This document shows positions 33,802-42,658 of a stretch of 64,000 nt of DNA, piece by piece. The DNA lies in the NCBI RefSeq assembly GCF_012927445.1, contig NZ_JABBPD010000001.1, positions 62,001-126,000 of the forward strand, written 5' to 3'. Source of the DNA: Rhodoferax sp. Its GTDB lineage: Bacteria > Pseudomonadota > Gammaproteobacteria > Burkholderiales > Burkholderiaceae_C. Position numbers and translations under genes: made by a program. The notes below the pieces were generated by a model. The model was not told the origin of the DNA and made no database searches. It worked only from the letters and a program-made list of their open reading frames with translations. Position 1 is the first letter of the stretch, and each line of letters begins with the position of its first letter.

Positions 33802-34092
33802 ATGCGTCCTTCTGAAGCCCTTACCTTGCACCGCACGCGCATTCGCGAGATTGCGCTAAGCCACCACGTCAGCGGCGTGCGGGTGTTTGGTTCGGCGCTT
33901 CATGGCGACGATGTTTCGGGCAGTGACTTGGACCTGCTGGTGGAGCCCACCGCCCAAACCACGCTGATGGACATTGGCGCGATCCGGTTTGAATTAAAAA
34001 ACCTGCTGGGACTTGAGGTGGATGTGCTCACGCCCAACGGGTTGCCCGCCAAGTTTCGGGACCAGGTATTGCGCGAGGCAAGGCCTGTATGA
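33802..34092 (+). CDS. mntA: MntA-type nucleotidyltransferase antitoxin
   Basis: A 96-residue minimal nucleotidyltransferase with an intact GSX10DXD active site: Gly30-Ser31 and Asp42-x-Asp44 in FGSALHGDDVSGSDLDLLVE. In characterised MNT/HEPN (type VII) systems this enzyme AMPylates and silences the HepT RNase. The ATG at 33802 is preferred over the upstream frame at 33769. Its stop overlaps the HepT gene by 4 bp. It is the functional counterpart of the broken pair at 25381-25660. Confidence 0.88.
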   Translation: MRPSEALTLHRTRIREIALSHHVSGVRVFGSALHGDDVSGSDLDLLVEPTAQTTLMDIGAIRFELKNLLGLEVDVLTPNGLPAKFRDQVLREARPV

Positions 34093-34439
34093 GTCGCGCA
34101 GACCCGCTGCGCATTGCCGACTACCTGCAACACATTCTTGAAGCCATCGACAACATTCAGGATTACACCGCGGGCATGGATTTGGATGCCTTCATGGCGG
34201 ACCGCAAAACCCGCGATGCCGTGATCCGCAACTTGGAAGTGATCGGCGAGGCGTGCAACAACGTTGCAAAAAACCACTCCATCTTCGCCGCTGAGCACTC
34301 CAACGTGCCTTGGGGCTTTGCCTACGAAATGCGTAATGCACTGTCGCACGGCTATTTCACGGTCGACCATGCCATCGTTTGGCAGACTGTCCAGCAAGAC
34401 CTGCCAAAGCTAAAAAGTCAAATCCTGGCCTTGGTTTGA
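34089..34439 (+). CDS. hepT: HepT-type HEPN RNase toxin
   Basis: A 116-residue all-helical DUF86 protein. The RX4HXY catalytic motif is RNALSHGY, with Arg82, His87 and Tyr89; the Tyr is the residue AMPylated by MntA in studied homologues. KTRDAVIRNLEVIGEA is the conserved central helix. Motifs are complete, so an active toxin held in check by the upstream gene is expected. Confidence 0.9.
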   Translation: MSRADPLRIADYLQHILEAIDNIQDYTAGMDLDAFMADRKTRDAVIRNLEVIGEACNNVAKNHSIFAAEHSNVPWGFAYEMRNALSHGYFTVDHAIVWQTVQQDLPKLKSQILALV

Positions 34440-34620
34440 AACAAATTTATTCTGTTTAGATAGCGCATCTCCAGAAGCAAGGTGGCTGCGCTTTGGGCAT
34501 AACCGGCTGGCGCCGCTGCTACACCCCGCTACGCTTCTTTGCACAAATGCCCGCCCCGTTTACCGCCGCGACACATGGGGGGCACACCATGAAGGCTCAC
34601 TTATGACAAGGAGTCACACC

Positions 34621-35058
34621 ATGAAATCCACCGCCATTATTTGCGCCATTGCCGCCGCCAGCCTCGGGTTCAGCACCCTCTCGTTCGCCCAGGGCTATGA
34701 CCGGCACGGTCAGGGCCAGGAACCCCAGCGCATGCAGCAACACGGTCCCCGCCAGATTGACCAACGTGACCTGCAGCGTTTTGAGCGCCGCATGGACCGG
34801 CGCGAAGATCGCCGCTTCGACCGCGCTGAAATGCGTCGCAATGACCGTCAGGGCTTCTACAACGCCCGCGGCCCGGAATTCCGGCGTGGTGGCCATATCC
34901 CGCGCGAATTCCGCAACCGCCAGTATGTGGTGTCGGACTACCGCGCCTACCGGCTGAGCGCCCCGCCGCGCGGCCAGCAATGGGTGCAGGTCGGGTCGGA
35001 CTATGTGATGGTCGCGATTGCCACCGGCCTGATCGCCAGCATCGTGCTGAATCACTAA
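34621..35058 (+). CDS. RcnB-family periplasmic protein
   Basis: A 145-residue exported protein: signal peptide KSTAIICAIAAASLGFSTLS with cleavage after SFA, then a Gln/Arg/Asp-rich low-complexity stretch (ERRMDRREDRRFDRAEMRR), and a C-terminal RcnB fold (RQYVVSDYRAYRLSAPPRGQ, WVQVGSDYVMVAIATGLI). RcnB tunes nickel/cobalt efflux in E. coli, though most Burkholderiales members are uncharacterised. AAGGAG precedes the ATG at 34621. A strong hairpin lies just downstream. Confidence 0.82.
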   Translation: MKSTAIICAIAAASLGFSTLSFAQGYDRHGQGQEPQRMQQHGPRQIDQRDLQRFERRMDRREDRRFDRAEMRRNDRQGFYNARGPEFRRGGHIPREFRNRQYVVSDYRAYRLSAPPRGQQWVQVGSDYVMVAIATGLIASIVLNH

Positions 35059-35070
35059 CGCGGCGACGCA

Positions 35071-35097
35071 CCACCCCCCGCCGCTCTGCGGGGGTGG
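35071..35097 (+). terminator. GC-rich hairpin after the RcnB-like gene
   Basis: CCACCCCCCGC pairs with GCGGGGGTGG (one bulged C) around a small loop. It begins 13 bp after the stop codon. It lacks a clear T-run, so it may act as a Rho-assisted terminator or 3' stabiliser. Confidence 0.5.
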
Positions 35098-35142
35098 CTC
35101 TATGATGTTGGGCTTTCTCCACAACACTTTCCCAAGAACATC

Positions 35143-35334
35143 ATGCCCACCTACCATATTGAAATGCTCGAAGGCCGCACCCTGGAACAGAAGAAAAAAC
35201 TGGTGGCTGAAATCACCCGTGTCACGGTCGAAGTGCTGGGCGGGAGCCCCGATGCAGTTGATATCTTGATCACCGACGTCAAGCGCGAAAACTGGGCCAC
35301 CGGTGGCGTGCTGTGGACCGAACCCCGCGCCTAG
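35143..35334 (+). CDS. 4-oxalocrotonate tautomerase family protein
   Basis: A 63-residue protein with Pro2 as the expected N-terminal catalytic base once Met is removed (MPTYHIEMLEGRTLEQKKKL), followed by VAEITRVTVEVLGGSPDAVD, the standard 4-OT layout. The C-terminal ENWATGGVLWTE is also typical. Stand-alone tautomerases of this type often have unknown substrates; there are no aromatic-degradation genes beside it. Confidence 0.88.
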   Translation: MPTYHIEMLEGRTLEQKKKLVAEITRVTVEVLGGSPDAVDILITDVKRENWATGGVLWTEPRA

Positions 35335-35393
35335 GCGGGAACTAATGCTCAGCGCACAGCTCCATCAAGACCTCTGATCCACGGAAACCGCCC

Positions 35394-35876
35394 ATGCTGA
35401 GAACCCTCAAAGACCTGTTCAATACTTTCACCGCGGCTGCTGCCAGCCCCTCACCGCTTGAACTTGAAAACGCGCTCCAACTGGCGACGGCCGTCTTGCT
35501 GGTGGAGGTCATGCGGGCCGACCCCGCGATTGAGGTGGTCGAACGCAACGCGGTGGTCACGGCGCTGCGCCAGAAGTTTGCCCTTGACGAGGTCGAACTG
35601 ATCCGACTGGTGGCACTGGCCGAGCAGACCGCCTCCAGTGCCTCTGACTACCATGCCTTTACGTCGATCCTCAATGACCACTTCACGCAGGCGCAGAAAA
35701 TCCTCATTGTTGAATCCATGTGGCAAGTGGCCTACGCCGATGCACATCTGGATGCCAACGAAAACCACCTGATCAGCAAGATTGCCGGCCTGCTGCATGT
35801 GACGCATGGCGAGTACATCGGGGCCAAGATGCGGGCCAAAGAAAACTCAAGTCCAAGCCATCCGACCCTGCACTAG
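35394..35876 (+). CDS. TerB-family protein
   Basis: A 160-residue helical protein of the tellurite-resistance TerB type: LATAVLLVEVMRADPAIEVV, a middle LNDHFTQAQKILIVESMWQV and the acidic AYADAHLDANENHLISKIAG, which carries the conserved Asp/Glu pattern thought to bind divalent metal. No ter operon is nearby, so it is likely a stand-alone stress-related protein. Confidence 0.85.
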   Translation: MLRTLKDLFNTFTAAAASPSPLELENALQLATAVLLVEVMRADPAIEVVERNAVVTALRQKFALDEVELIRLVALAEQTASSASDYHAFTSILNDHFTQAQKILIVESMWQVAYADAHLDANENHLISKIAGLLHVTHGEYIGAKMRAKENSSPSHPTLH

Positions 35877-35946
35877 CGGCGAGGTTTTTTCGGCGCATTA
35901 ACGTCGGTGACCCAAGTCAAGACTACGCTGTCAAGCGTGAATAATC

Positions 35947-36009
35947 GCTATTATTTTTATAGCTACTTGCGCAGGCGGTACGGGGGCTAGAGGTCTAAAA
36001 CGTATAAAT
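35947..36009 (+). repeat. Dispersed intergenic repeat, copy 9
   Basis: GCTATTATTTTTATAGCTAC, then TTGCGCAGGCGGTACGGGGG and CTAGAGGTCTAAAACGTATA. Its end matches copy 1 well. It lies 69 bp before the acyl-CoA synthetase gene. Confidence 0.83.
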
Positions 36010-36077
36010 TCCGACGTTTGAAAATGACATAGGCGTGTGTTCGGGTCACCTGCCGGGACCAGCCGCTATCATGAGCC

Positions 36078-37910
36078 ATGAACACCGCTCCCCAACGCAC
36101 CTTGCCGGCCAGCGTTCGCACGCTGCCGCAGCTCTTTGCCTGGCGCGTGGCCACAACGCCGCGTGCCGAGGCTTACCGACAGTTCAACCTGGAGACCAGC
36201 AGCTGGGTCAGCACCAGCTGGGCCGAAGCGGGTGAGCGGGTCGCACGCTGGACCGAGGCGCTGGCCCGGCTCGACTTGCCGCGCGGTGCACGCATTGCCA
36301 TCTTGCTGCCAAACGGCCTGGATGCCGTCTGCATCGATCAGGCCACGTTGGCGCTGGCCTGCGTGCCGGTGCCGCTGCACGCCCTCGACAACCCGGCGAG
36401 CATTGCCTACATCCTGAGCGACAGCGACGCCGTGCTGCTGGTCACAACCTCCGACACGCAGTGGCAGGCCATTGCGTCAGTCCAGCTGCCGCTGCCAGCG
36501 TTGCGTCTGGTGGTGGTCACGCAGCCGGCGCCCAGCACAGCCCCCGAGAGCAGCACACCGCCAGTACGGGCCTTGCACGAGTGGCTGCCGGCCGCGGACA
36601 CGGCCCAAACGACCGACGCCATGCGGCACGCGGCACCGGCAGAGCAAGACCTCGCCGGTTTGGTCTACACCTCGGGCACCACCGGCAAACCCAAGGGCGT
36701 CATGCTGACGCACGCCAATGTGATGTCGAACGTGACGGCCACGTTGGCCCGCGTGGCGCCATCGGCGCATGACGTGCTGTTGTCGTTCCTGCCCTTGTCG
36801 CACACCTTCGAGCGCACCGCCGGCTACTACCTGCCGATTGCGGCCGGTTGCTGCGTGGCTTTTGCGCGCTCGGTGGCCTTGCTGGCGGAAGACCTCAAAA
36901 CCGTGCGCCCGACGATCCTGATCTCGGTGCCGCGCGTTTACGAGCGCGTCCACAGCAAACTGCAGGAGATGCTGGCAACCTCCAAGCTGAAATCGCAGCT
37001 GTTCGCCTGGGCCGAGGCGGTGGGCTGGCGGCGTTTCTGTCGTCAGCAAGGCCTGCCAATCGAACATGGCGGGCTGCAGCTGCTGGACAGACTAGCGTGG
37101 CGGCTGCTGGAGCCGCTGGTTGCGCGACCGATGCTGGCGCGGTTTGGCGGCCGGCTGCGGGTGGCGGTGAGCGGCGGTGCGCCTTTGTCACAACCGGTCG
37201 CGCATTGTTTTCTCGGGCTGGGGCTGCCGATTGTGCAGGGCTACGGCATGACCGAAACCTCGCCCATCGTGGCGGCCAATGCGCCGCAGGACAACGACCC
37301 GGCCACCGTCGGCCGTCCCCTGGCGGGCGTGGAAGTGCGCATTGGCGACAACCTGGAGCTGCAGGTGCGCGGGCCGAATGTGATGCGCGGCTACTGGAAG
37401 CGCGAGGAAGAAACCGCGCGGGCTTTTCGGGACGGCTGGTTTTGCACCGGCGACCAGGCCGCCATCGAGAACGGCCGCATCCGCATTCTCGGTCGCCTCA
37501 AAGAAATCATCGTCACCTCCACCGGCGAGAAGATTGCGCCGGCGGACCTGGAACTGGCGATTTCCGCCGACCCGCTGTTTGAACAGGCTTATGTCTTTGG
37601 CGACAACCGGCCCTTTATTGCCTGCATCGTGGTGCTGAACCGCGCGGAATGGGAGCGGCTGGCACAGAGCCTGCAGCTGGACGCCGCCTTGCCGGCCAGT
37701 CTGGCCGACAGCACCGCCCGCGAGGCCGCCCTGGCGCGCATCAAGTCGCTGACCCACAGTTTTCCGTACTATGCCCAGCCGCGGGCGGTGTGGTTGACGC
37801 GAGAGGCCTGGACCCCGGAAAATACCCTGATGACGCCCACGCTCAAAATCAAGCGCAACAACCTGGCGGCGCACTTTGCCGCGCAGATGGCGGCGCTGTA
37901 CCAGCGCTAG
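36078..37910 (+). CDS. Long-chain acyl-CoA synthetase (AMP-forming)
   Basis: A 610-residue ANL-family ligase activating fatty acids to CoA thioesters. The P-loop LVYTSGTTGKPKGVMLTHAN, the SFLPLSHTFERTAGYYLPIA block, VQGYGMTETSPIVAANAP and DGWFCTGDQA are typical of FadD15-type enzymes; KEIIVTSTGEKIAPADLE is the hinge. The C-terminus ends TPTLKIKRNNLAAHF, retaining the catalytic Lys. It resembles the FadD15/AAE15 branch more than the ligase at 10114-11721. It appears monocistronic. Confidence 0.92.
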   Translation: MNTAPQRTLPASVRTLPQLFAWRVATTPRAEAYRQFNLETSSWVSTSWAEAGERVARWTEALARLDLPRGARIAILLPNGLDAVCIDQATLALACVPVPLHALDNPASIAYILSDSDAVLLVTTSDTQWQAIASVQLPLPALRLVVVTQPAPSTAPESSTPPVRALHEWLPAADTAQTTDAMRHAAPAEQDLAGLVYTSGTTGKPKGVMLTHANVMSNVTATLARVAPSAHDVLLSFLPLSHTFERTAGYYLPIAAGCCVAFARSVALLAEDLKTVRPTILISVPRVYERVHSKLQEMLATSKLKSQLFAWAEAVGWRRFCRQQGLPIEHGGLQLLDRLAWRLLEPLVARPMLARFGGRLRVAVSGGAPLSQPVAHCFLGLGLPIVQGYGMTETSPIVAANAPQDNDPATVGRPLAGVEVRIGDNLELQVRGPNVMRGYWKREEETARAFRDGWFCTGDQAAIENGRIRILGRLKEIIVTSTGEKIAPADLELAISADPLFEQAYVFGDNRPFIACIVVLNRAEWERLAQSLQLDAALPASLADSTAREAALARIKSLTHSFPYYAQPRAVWLTREAWTPENTLMTPTLKIKRNNLAAHFAAQMAALYQR

Positions 37911-37970
37911 CGGGGCACGTCACGCGATAACCCTGAACTAAACGGACACCGCTGCATCCGAACCTTACCG

Positions 37971-39293
37971 ATGAATAACGCACAATGGTTTTTGCTCGTC
38001 GGGGGGCTGATGCTGGTCAGGGGCCTGACCGCCACCCTCCTCAAGCGCTTGCCGGTCACAGCCGCCATTGTTTATCTGGCGGCGGGGCTGCTGGTGGGCC
38101 CCAGCGTGCTCAATCTATTTCAGTTCAATCCGCTCAAGGAATCAGCGCTGCTGGAAACGCTGACGGAAGTCGCCGTCTTGATTTCCCTGTTTGCGGCCGG
38201 CGTCAAAATGCCGGTCCCGTTCAACTATGGCCGCTGGCGCACGCCGATCCTGCTGGCGACCGTTGCCATGACCCTCACCGTGGCGCTGGTCGCGGCCTTC
38301 GCCTATTACGTGCTGGGCCTGCCGCTGGGGGCTGGCGTGCTGCTGGGCGCGATCCTGGCACCGACCGACCCGGTGCTGGCCACCGACGTGCAAAGTCGCC
38401 ATCCCGGCGATCTTGACCAGCTGCGCTTTACCTTGACCAGCGAGGCCGGCATGAACGACGGCAGCGCTTTCCCGTTTGTGATGCTGGGAATGGGCTTGCT
38501 GGGTCTGCATGAACTCGGCGATGGCGGCCTGCGCTGGCTCGCGCTGGATGTGCTGTGGGCCACCGGGGCCGGCATTGCCATCGGCGGCGGCGCAGGGGTG
38601 GCGCTGGCACGGCTGGGCTGGAAGCTGCGTCGCGCGCCGCACCAACATGAACTGATGGACGATTTCCTCGGCCTCGGGCTGATTGGCGTCGTTTATGGGT
38701 TGGCGGTGTTGGTGCACGCCTGGGGGTTTCTGGCCGTTTTTTTCGCCGCCGTCGCACTTCGCCAAACCGAGTTGAAACTGGCCCAGGCGGCGCGCGAGGC
38801 CCTTAACGCACGCACGCTCCCGGAAACCGTCCGCACCGCGACAACGGCAAAGGCCAAGCCGGTTCCCGAGCCCGTGCCAACGGTCAGCGAAGGATCGCTG
38901 GTCTTCAAGGAACATCTGGAGCGGCTGTCGGAATTGACCCTGGTGCTGCTGGTCGGTGGCACCCTGTTTCTCAGCTCGTGGAGCTGGGAGGCCGTGGGGC
39001 TGGCCCTGTTTTTGTTCCTGATTGCGCGCCCGATCAGTGTCCTGGTCGCCCTGCTGGGCACGCCCACCGCATGGCGGATACGTGGCATGACCGGCTGGTT
39101 CGGCGTGCGCGGGATTGGCTCGCTTTACTACCTGATGTACGCCATCCAGCACGGGCTGCCCGACACGCTGGCGATGCAATTGATACAACTGACGCTGATC
39201 GTGGTGACGCTCTCCATTGTGCTGCACGGCATCAGCGTCAAACCGTTAATGCGGTATTTCTGGCGGCGCAGCAAGCAGGTAACAATACCCTGA
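37971..39293 (+). CDS. Cation/proton antiporter, CPA1 (NhaP-like) family
   Basis: A 440-residue membrane protein with about twelve helices exchanging Na+ or K+ for protons. GAILAPTDPVLATDVQSRHP carries the conserved ion-binding TDP region, and SEAGMNDGSAFPFVMLGMGL the Asn-Asp pair of the transport core. A cytoplasmic linker (about residues 280-315, rich in Thr, Lys and Pro) precedes the last helices. Specificity for Na+ versus K+ is not clear. Confidence 0.9.
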   Translation: MNNAQWFLLVGGLMLVRGLTATLLKRLPVTAAIVYLAAGLLVGPSVLNLFQFNPLKESALLETLTEVAVLISLFAAGVKMPVPFNYGRWRTPILLATVAMTLTVALVAAFAYYVLGLPLGAGVLLGAILAPTDPVLATDVQSRHPGDLDQLRFTLTSEAGMNDGSAFPFVMLGMGLLGLHELGDGGLRWLALDVLWATGAGIAIGGGAGVALARLGWKLRRAPHQHELMDDFLGLGLIGVVYGLAVLVHAWGFLAVFFAAVALRQTELKLAQAAREALNARTLPETVRTATTAKAKPVPEPVPTVSEGSLVFKEHLERLSELTLVLLVGGTLFLSSWSWEAVGLALFLFLIARPISVLVALLGTPTAWRIRGMTGWFGVRGIGSLYYLMYAIQHGLPDTLAMQLIQLTLIVVTLSIVLHGISVKPLMRYFWRRSKQVTIP

Positions 39294-39297
39294 TACA

Positions 39298-39352
39298 GCT
39301 ATATTTTTTATAGCTATACCTCCAGACCAGACGGGGGCTGGAAGCCTAAAAT
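39298..39352 (+). repeat. Dispersed intergenic repeat, copy 10
   Basis: GCTATATTTTTTATAGCTAT, then a diverged middle and ACGGGGGCTGGAAGCCTAAA. It is the last clear copy and lies 56 bp before the DUF427 gene. Confidence 0.75.
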
Positions 39353-39407
39353 ACCTAAAATTCCTAACAAACGGGGACCACCACCCATTTCACTTTGAAA
39401 GCACCTC

Positions 39408-39686
39408 ATGAAAGCCATCTGGAACAACACCGTTATTGCCGAGAGTGACGACACCGTGCTGGTCGAAGGTAACCGCTACTTTCCCGAAAGCGCCCTCAAG
39501 CGCGAGTACATCACCTTCAGCAACCACAAGAGTTCTTGTGCCTGGAAGGGCCAGGCCAGCTATTACTCGCTGATGGTCAATGGCGACCTCAACACGGACG
39601 CCGTCTGGTATTACCCCGACCCCAAGACCGAGGCCGAGATGGTGCGCGGCCGGGTGGCCTTCTGGAAAGGTGTGACGATCGAATGA
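39408..39686 (+). CDS. DUF427 protein
   Basis: A 92-residue small beta-rich protein with the complete DUF427 pattern: MKAIWNNTVIAESDDTVLVE, GNRYFPESALKREYI, HKSSCAWKGQASYYSL and AVWYYPDPKTEA. The family is widespread and uncharacterised. Its stop overlaps the methyltransferase start by 4 bp (ATGA), so the two are translated together. Confidence 0.93.
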   Translation: MKAIWNNTVIAESDDTVLVEGNRYFPESALKREYITFSNHKSSCAWKGQASYYSLMVNGDLNTDAVWYYPDPKTEAEMVRGRVAFWKGVTIE

Positions 39687-40306
39687 GCAGCTCCTGGTAC
39701 GACCGCCACATCCTGCCCGTCGCGCTGGACTTTGCCTGTGGCCTGCCGATGGTGGGCCGGCAGCGTCAGCTGATCGTGCCGCTGGCGCAGGGCCGCGTGC
39801 TGGAGGTGGGCATTGGCACCGGGCTGAACATGCGCTACTACGACAAGAGCCGTGTCACGAAAATTGTCGGCTTGGACCCGGCGCTGGAATTGCACCCGCT
39901 GGCGCGGGAACGCATCGCGCAGGCCGGACTGGAGGTTGAGCTGCTCGGCCTGTCGGCCGAAAATATTCCGCTGCCCGACGCCAGCTTTGACACGGTGCTG
40001 ATCACCTACACGCTGTGCACCATCCCCGACCCGCTGGCCGCGCTCCGGGAGATGCGCCGCGTGCTGGCGCCCGGCGGGCAGTTGCTGTATTGCGAACATG
40101 GCCGCGCGCCGGATGCGTCGGTGCAGCGCTGGCAAGAGCGGCTGCAGCCGCTGTGGGGCAAACTGGCCGGCGGCTGCCACCTGGGGCGCGACATTCCGGC
40201 GCTGCTGCAGGCGGCCGGCTTTCAATTGCCCGACCTGCACACCGGCTACCTGCCCGGGCCGCGGCCCATGACTTTTCACTACTGGGGCGTGGCCCGCGCC
40301 GCTTGA
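39683..40306 (+). CDS. Class I SAM-dependent methyltransferase
   Basis: A 207-residue Methyltransf_11-type enzyme. Motif I is VLEVGIGTGLN, motif II VGLDPALEL, and the VLITYTLCTIPDPLAALREM and RVLAPGGQLLYCEHG blocks are typical. The C-terminus (LGRDIPALLQAAGFQL, HYWGVA) resembles the METTL7-like family of thiol/small-molecule methyltransferases. The ATG overlaps the DUF427 stop. Substrate unknown. Confidence 0.9.
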   Translation: MSSSWYDRHILPVALDFACGLPMVGRQRQLIVPLAQGRVLEVGIGTGLNMRYYDKSRVTKIVGLDPALELHPLARERIAQAGLEVELLGLSAENIPLPDASFDTVLITYTLCTIPDPLAALREMRRVLAPGGQLLYCEHGRAPDASVQRWQERLQPLWGKLAGGCHLGRDIPALLQAAGFQLPDLHTGYLPGPRPMTFHYWGVARAA

Positions 40307-40307
40307 G

Positions 40308-42506
40308 TTAAGCAACGGGTGGCAGCAGCACCTGGTCGGCATCGTCGCGCAATTGCACGGCAATACCGGCGGCCAGATCGAGCCGGCGCAGCACCCAGGG
40401 ACTGAGGTCGTGTTCAAAAGGATCGAGCAGCGCCACCGGACCCAGCCCATCGGCGCTATCAGGGAGAACCGGGGCCATGTCTGGCGGACGGCCGCTTAGC
40501 GTGGCTTCGATCGTCGCGGCCGCTTCCCTCAACGGCGTTTGAATCTGCGCCGGCGTCAGGCGACCGCGACGTGACAACAACATGGTTTTGACCGCCGTCA
40601 GTTGTGCCAGCAACTGGTAACTGTGCGCCAGCAGCCGGCCCAAAGGCACCAGCGGCGGGCGCACGGCGCGCGGCTCCGACAAGGATCGCTGCGTCGCCTG
40701 TACCAGCGCCGAGAGACTGTCGTAGGCCTCACGGCGGGCCAGACGCCACTCCAGTTCAGGCTCGTTATCCACCGCCTGCAACTGACCCAAGCCCAGCGCA
40801 ACGCGGGCATGGCGCGCCTGCGCCGCCAAGGTGCGCGCCACCAGCGCCGGAATCTGGGTGCGCTCCCATGACGGCAGCACGTAGCTGAAAGCCCAGGCAA
40901 TGGCCACGCCAAGCAGCGTGTCGGCCATCCGCTCCAGCACATCGAAGGCGGGACTGACGCCGGCCTTGAGCAAGTGCGCCTGCAGCAGCCCGAGCACCGT
41001 GGCGGCCACCGCCGTCACCAGGTAGCGCTTGATGGCAAAGGCATGGGCCACGGCCTGCGCCAGCGTCAAGGTCACCAGCAGCACCAGGAGCGGGGCATGG
41101 GCCGACAACAGGGCGCCGGCCAAAATGCAGCCCATCAGCGTGCCGGCAACCCGGTGATTGCGCCGCTCCAGCGTCTGGGCCAGGCTGCCGCGCAGCACCA
41201 CCACGATGGTCAGCAAAATCCAGTAGTCATGCGTGCCCCAGGGCAGCCAGAGTGAGATGGCATAGGCGGTGCCAATGGCGAGTGCGGCGCGAATGGCGTG
41301 GCGCAACGGCGGCGCGTCCCACTGCCACATGGCGACGAAGGGCCGCCATGACCACGCGGTGGGGCTCACAAACATCTGCCAGGTGGTACGCACCAGGGCG
41401 ACGTCCGGCTCGGCCTCCCCGCGCGCCAGCGCAATCAGGTGCAAGGTTTCGTCATTGATGTGACCGACGCGGCTGGCCAGCCCGCGCGCCAGCAAGGCCG
41501 GCGATGGGCCCAGGTTGTCCAGCGTCGTCGTCCCGTCGTCGGCCCATTGCAGACGGGCGAGTTGCGGCCGGTGGCTCACCGTCGGCGCTGGGATGCGACC
41601 GCGCAGCAGGGCATCGGCCAACTGCACGAGTTCGTCGGCCAGCACCTCCAGCACCTCGCGCAAAGCGCCCAGCACGGGCGCGTGGCCGGGGTGGGCCTTC
41701 AGCGTATCAAGGTCGAGTTCGCAGGCCAGCAGATGGTCCCGCATCTCCAGCACTTGCATCAGCATGCCGGCCAGCCGCTGCCGGCGCGGCGTGCGCGGCG
41801 ACTCCAGCAGGATGTCGCGGGCCGCCTGCAACTGGTCGGCCAATGCGGCCTGCTGCCGCAGCAACTGGCCAATCAGGGGCATCGGGCCACCCGGCTCGTT
41901 TGCCGCCGAGGAGAACTGCTGTGCCTGCGTGCGCATGAGGCTGGCCAGCGACAGCAGCGTGTCGGCCAGCATTTGTTCCCGATAGCGCGCGTTCAGCACG
42001 GCGTTGGCGAGCGTGGCCCAGAGCAGGTACAAGCTCGCGCCGAGGGCGAAATACAGGCAGGTGGACAGGACGGTGGCGCCGTTCGCGTGCTGCGGCACCG
42101 CCATCGAGAAGATCATGGCGAACATGACCGAAATCGAGATCGGCAAGCCGCGCTTGCCCCACGCCGCCGCCAGAAAAGCGATGAAAGTTGCCGGCACCAG
42201 CAGCAGACCGAGGCTGATGGGCGCAGCGTGCAGCATCTGCACGCCAAAGAAAATCGGCAGGCCGATCAGCGCCGCCGGCAACAGTTGCCAGAACTTGCCG
42301 CGCTTGGGCGCGGGCTGGTCCGGCGGAATACAAACAATGATGCCGACCGAGGCGGCGGCCGCCGCAAACGCGCCAAAAAACAGGTGCACCCCGCCCGAAA
42401 TCAGCAGCAGGCCCAAGGCGGCTGACAGACCATTGGCCACGTAATGGCTGAGCGCGACACGCAAGGCGGCCCGGGTACGACGTTCGGAAGAACTCAATAG
42501 CGGCAT
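40308..42506 (-). CDS. FUSC-family (YccS-like) inner-membrane protein
   Basis: A 732-residue protein with two six-helix hydrophobic blocks (about 15-165 and 385-530) separated by a long helical cytoplasmic region and followed by a second one, the layout of aromatic-acid exporter/fusaric-acid resistance (FUSC) proteins. RAALAIGTAYAISLWLPWGT and RGSLAQTLERRNHRVAGTLM are characteristic. There is no adjacent membrane-fusion protein gene, so it may act alone like YccS. It is convergent with the methyltransferase gene. Confidence 0.87.
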   Translation of the reverse strand: MPLLSSSERRTRAALRVALSHYVANGLSAALGLLLISGGVHLFFGAFAAAAASVGIIVCIPPDQPAPKRGKFWQLLPAALIGLPIFFGVQMLHAAPISLGLLLVPATFIAFLAAAWGKRGLPISISVMFAMIFSMAVPQHANGATVLSTCLYFALGASLYLLWATLANAVLNARYREQMLADTLLSLASLMRTQAQQFSSAANEPGGPMPLIGQLLRQQAALADQLQAARDILLESPRTPRRQRLAGMLMQVLEMRDHLLACELDLDTLKAHPGHAPVLGALREVLEVLADELVQLADALLRGRIPAPTVSHRPQLARLQWADDGTTTLDNLGPSPALLARGLASRVGHINDETLHLIALARGEAEPDVALVRTTWQMFVSPTAWSWRPFVAMWQWDAPPLRHAIRAALAIGTAYAISLWLPWGTHDYWILLTIVVVLRGSLAQTLERRNHRVAGTLMGCILAGALLSAHAPLLVLLVTLTLAQAVAHAFAIKRYLVTAVAATVLGLLQAHLLKAGVSPAFDVLERMADTLLGVAIAWAFSYVLPSWERTQIPALVARTLAAQARHARVALGLGQLQAVDNEPELEWRLARREAYDSLSALVQATQRSLSEPRAVRPPLVPLGRLLAHSYQLLAQLTAVKTMLLSRRGRLTPAQIQTPLREAAATIEATLSGRPPDMAPVLPDSADGLGPVALLDPFEHDLSPWVLRRLDLAAGIAVQLRDDADQVLLPPVA

Positions 42507-42658
42507 GGTGGGTCAGTGGGTTGAAGCGTTGGACAGCGTAGCAGCGCCCCATCGTAGCGCGATAGCACGCAACAAATGGCCTTGCCGTGTTCAACATCGA
42601 TGACTAGACTGGTTGAACGCTGGCGCACCGCTGCGCCAGGCAAGTGAAGGAGCTCATC

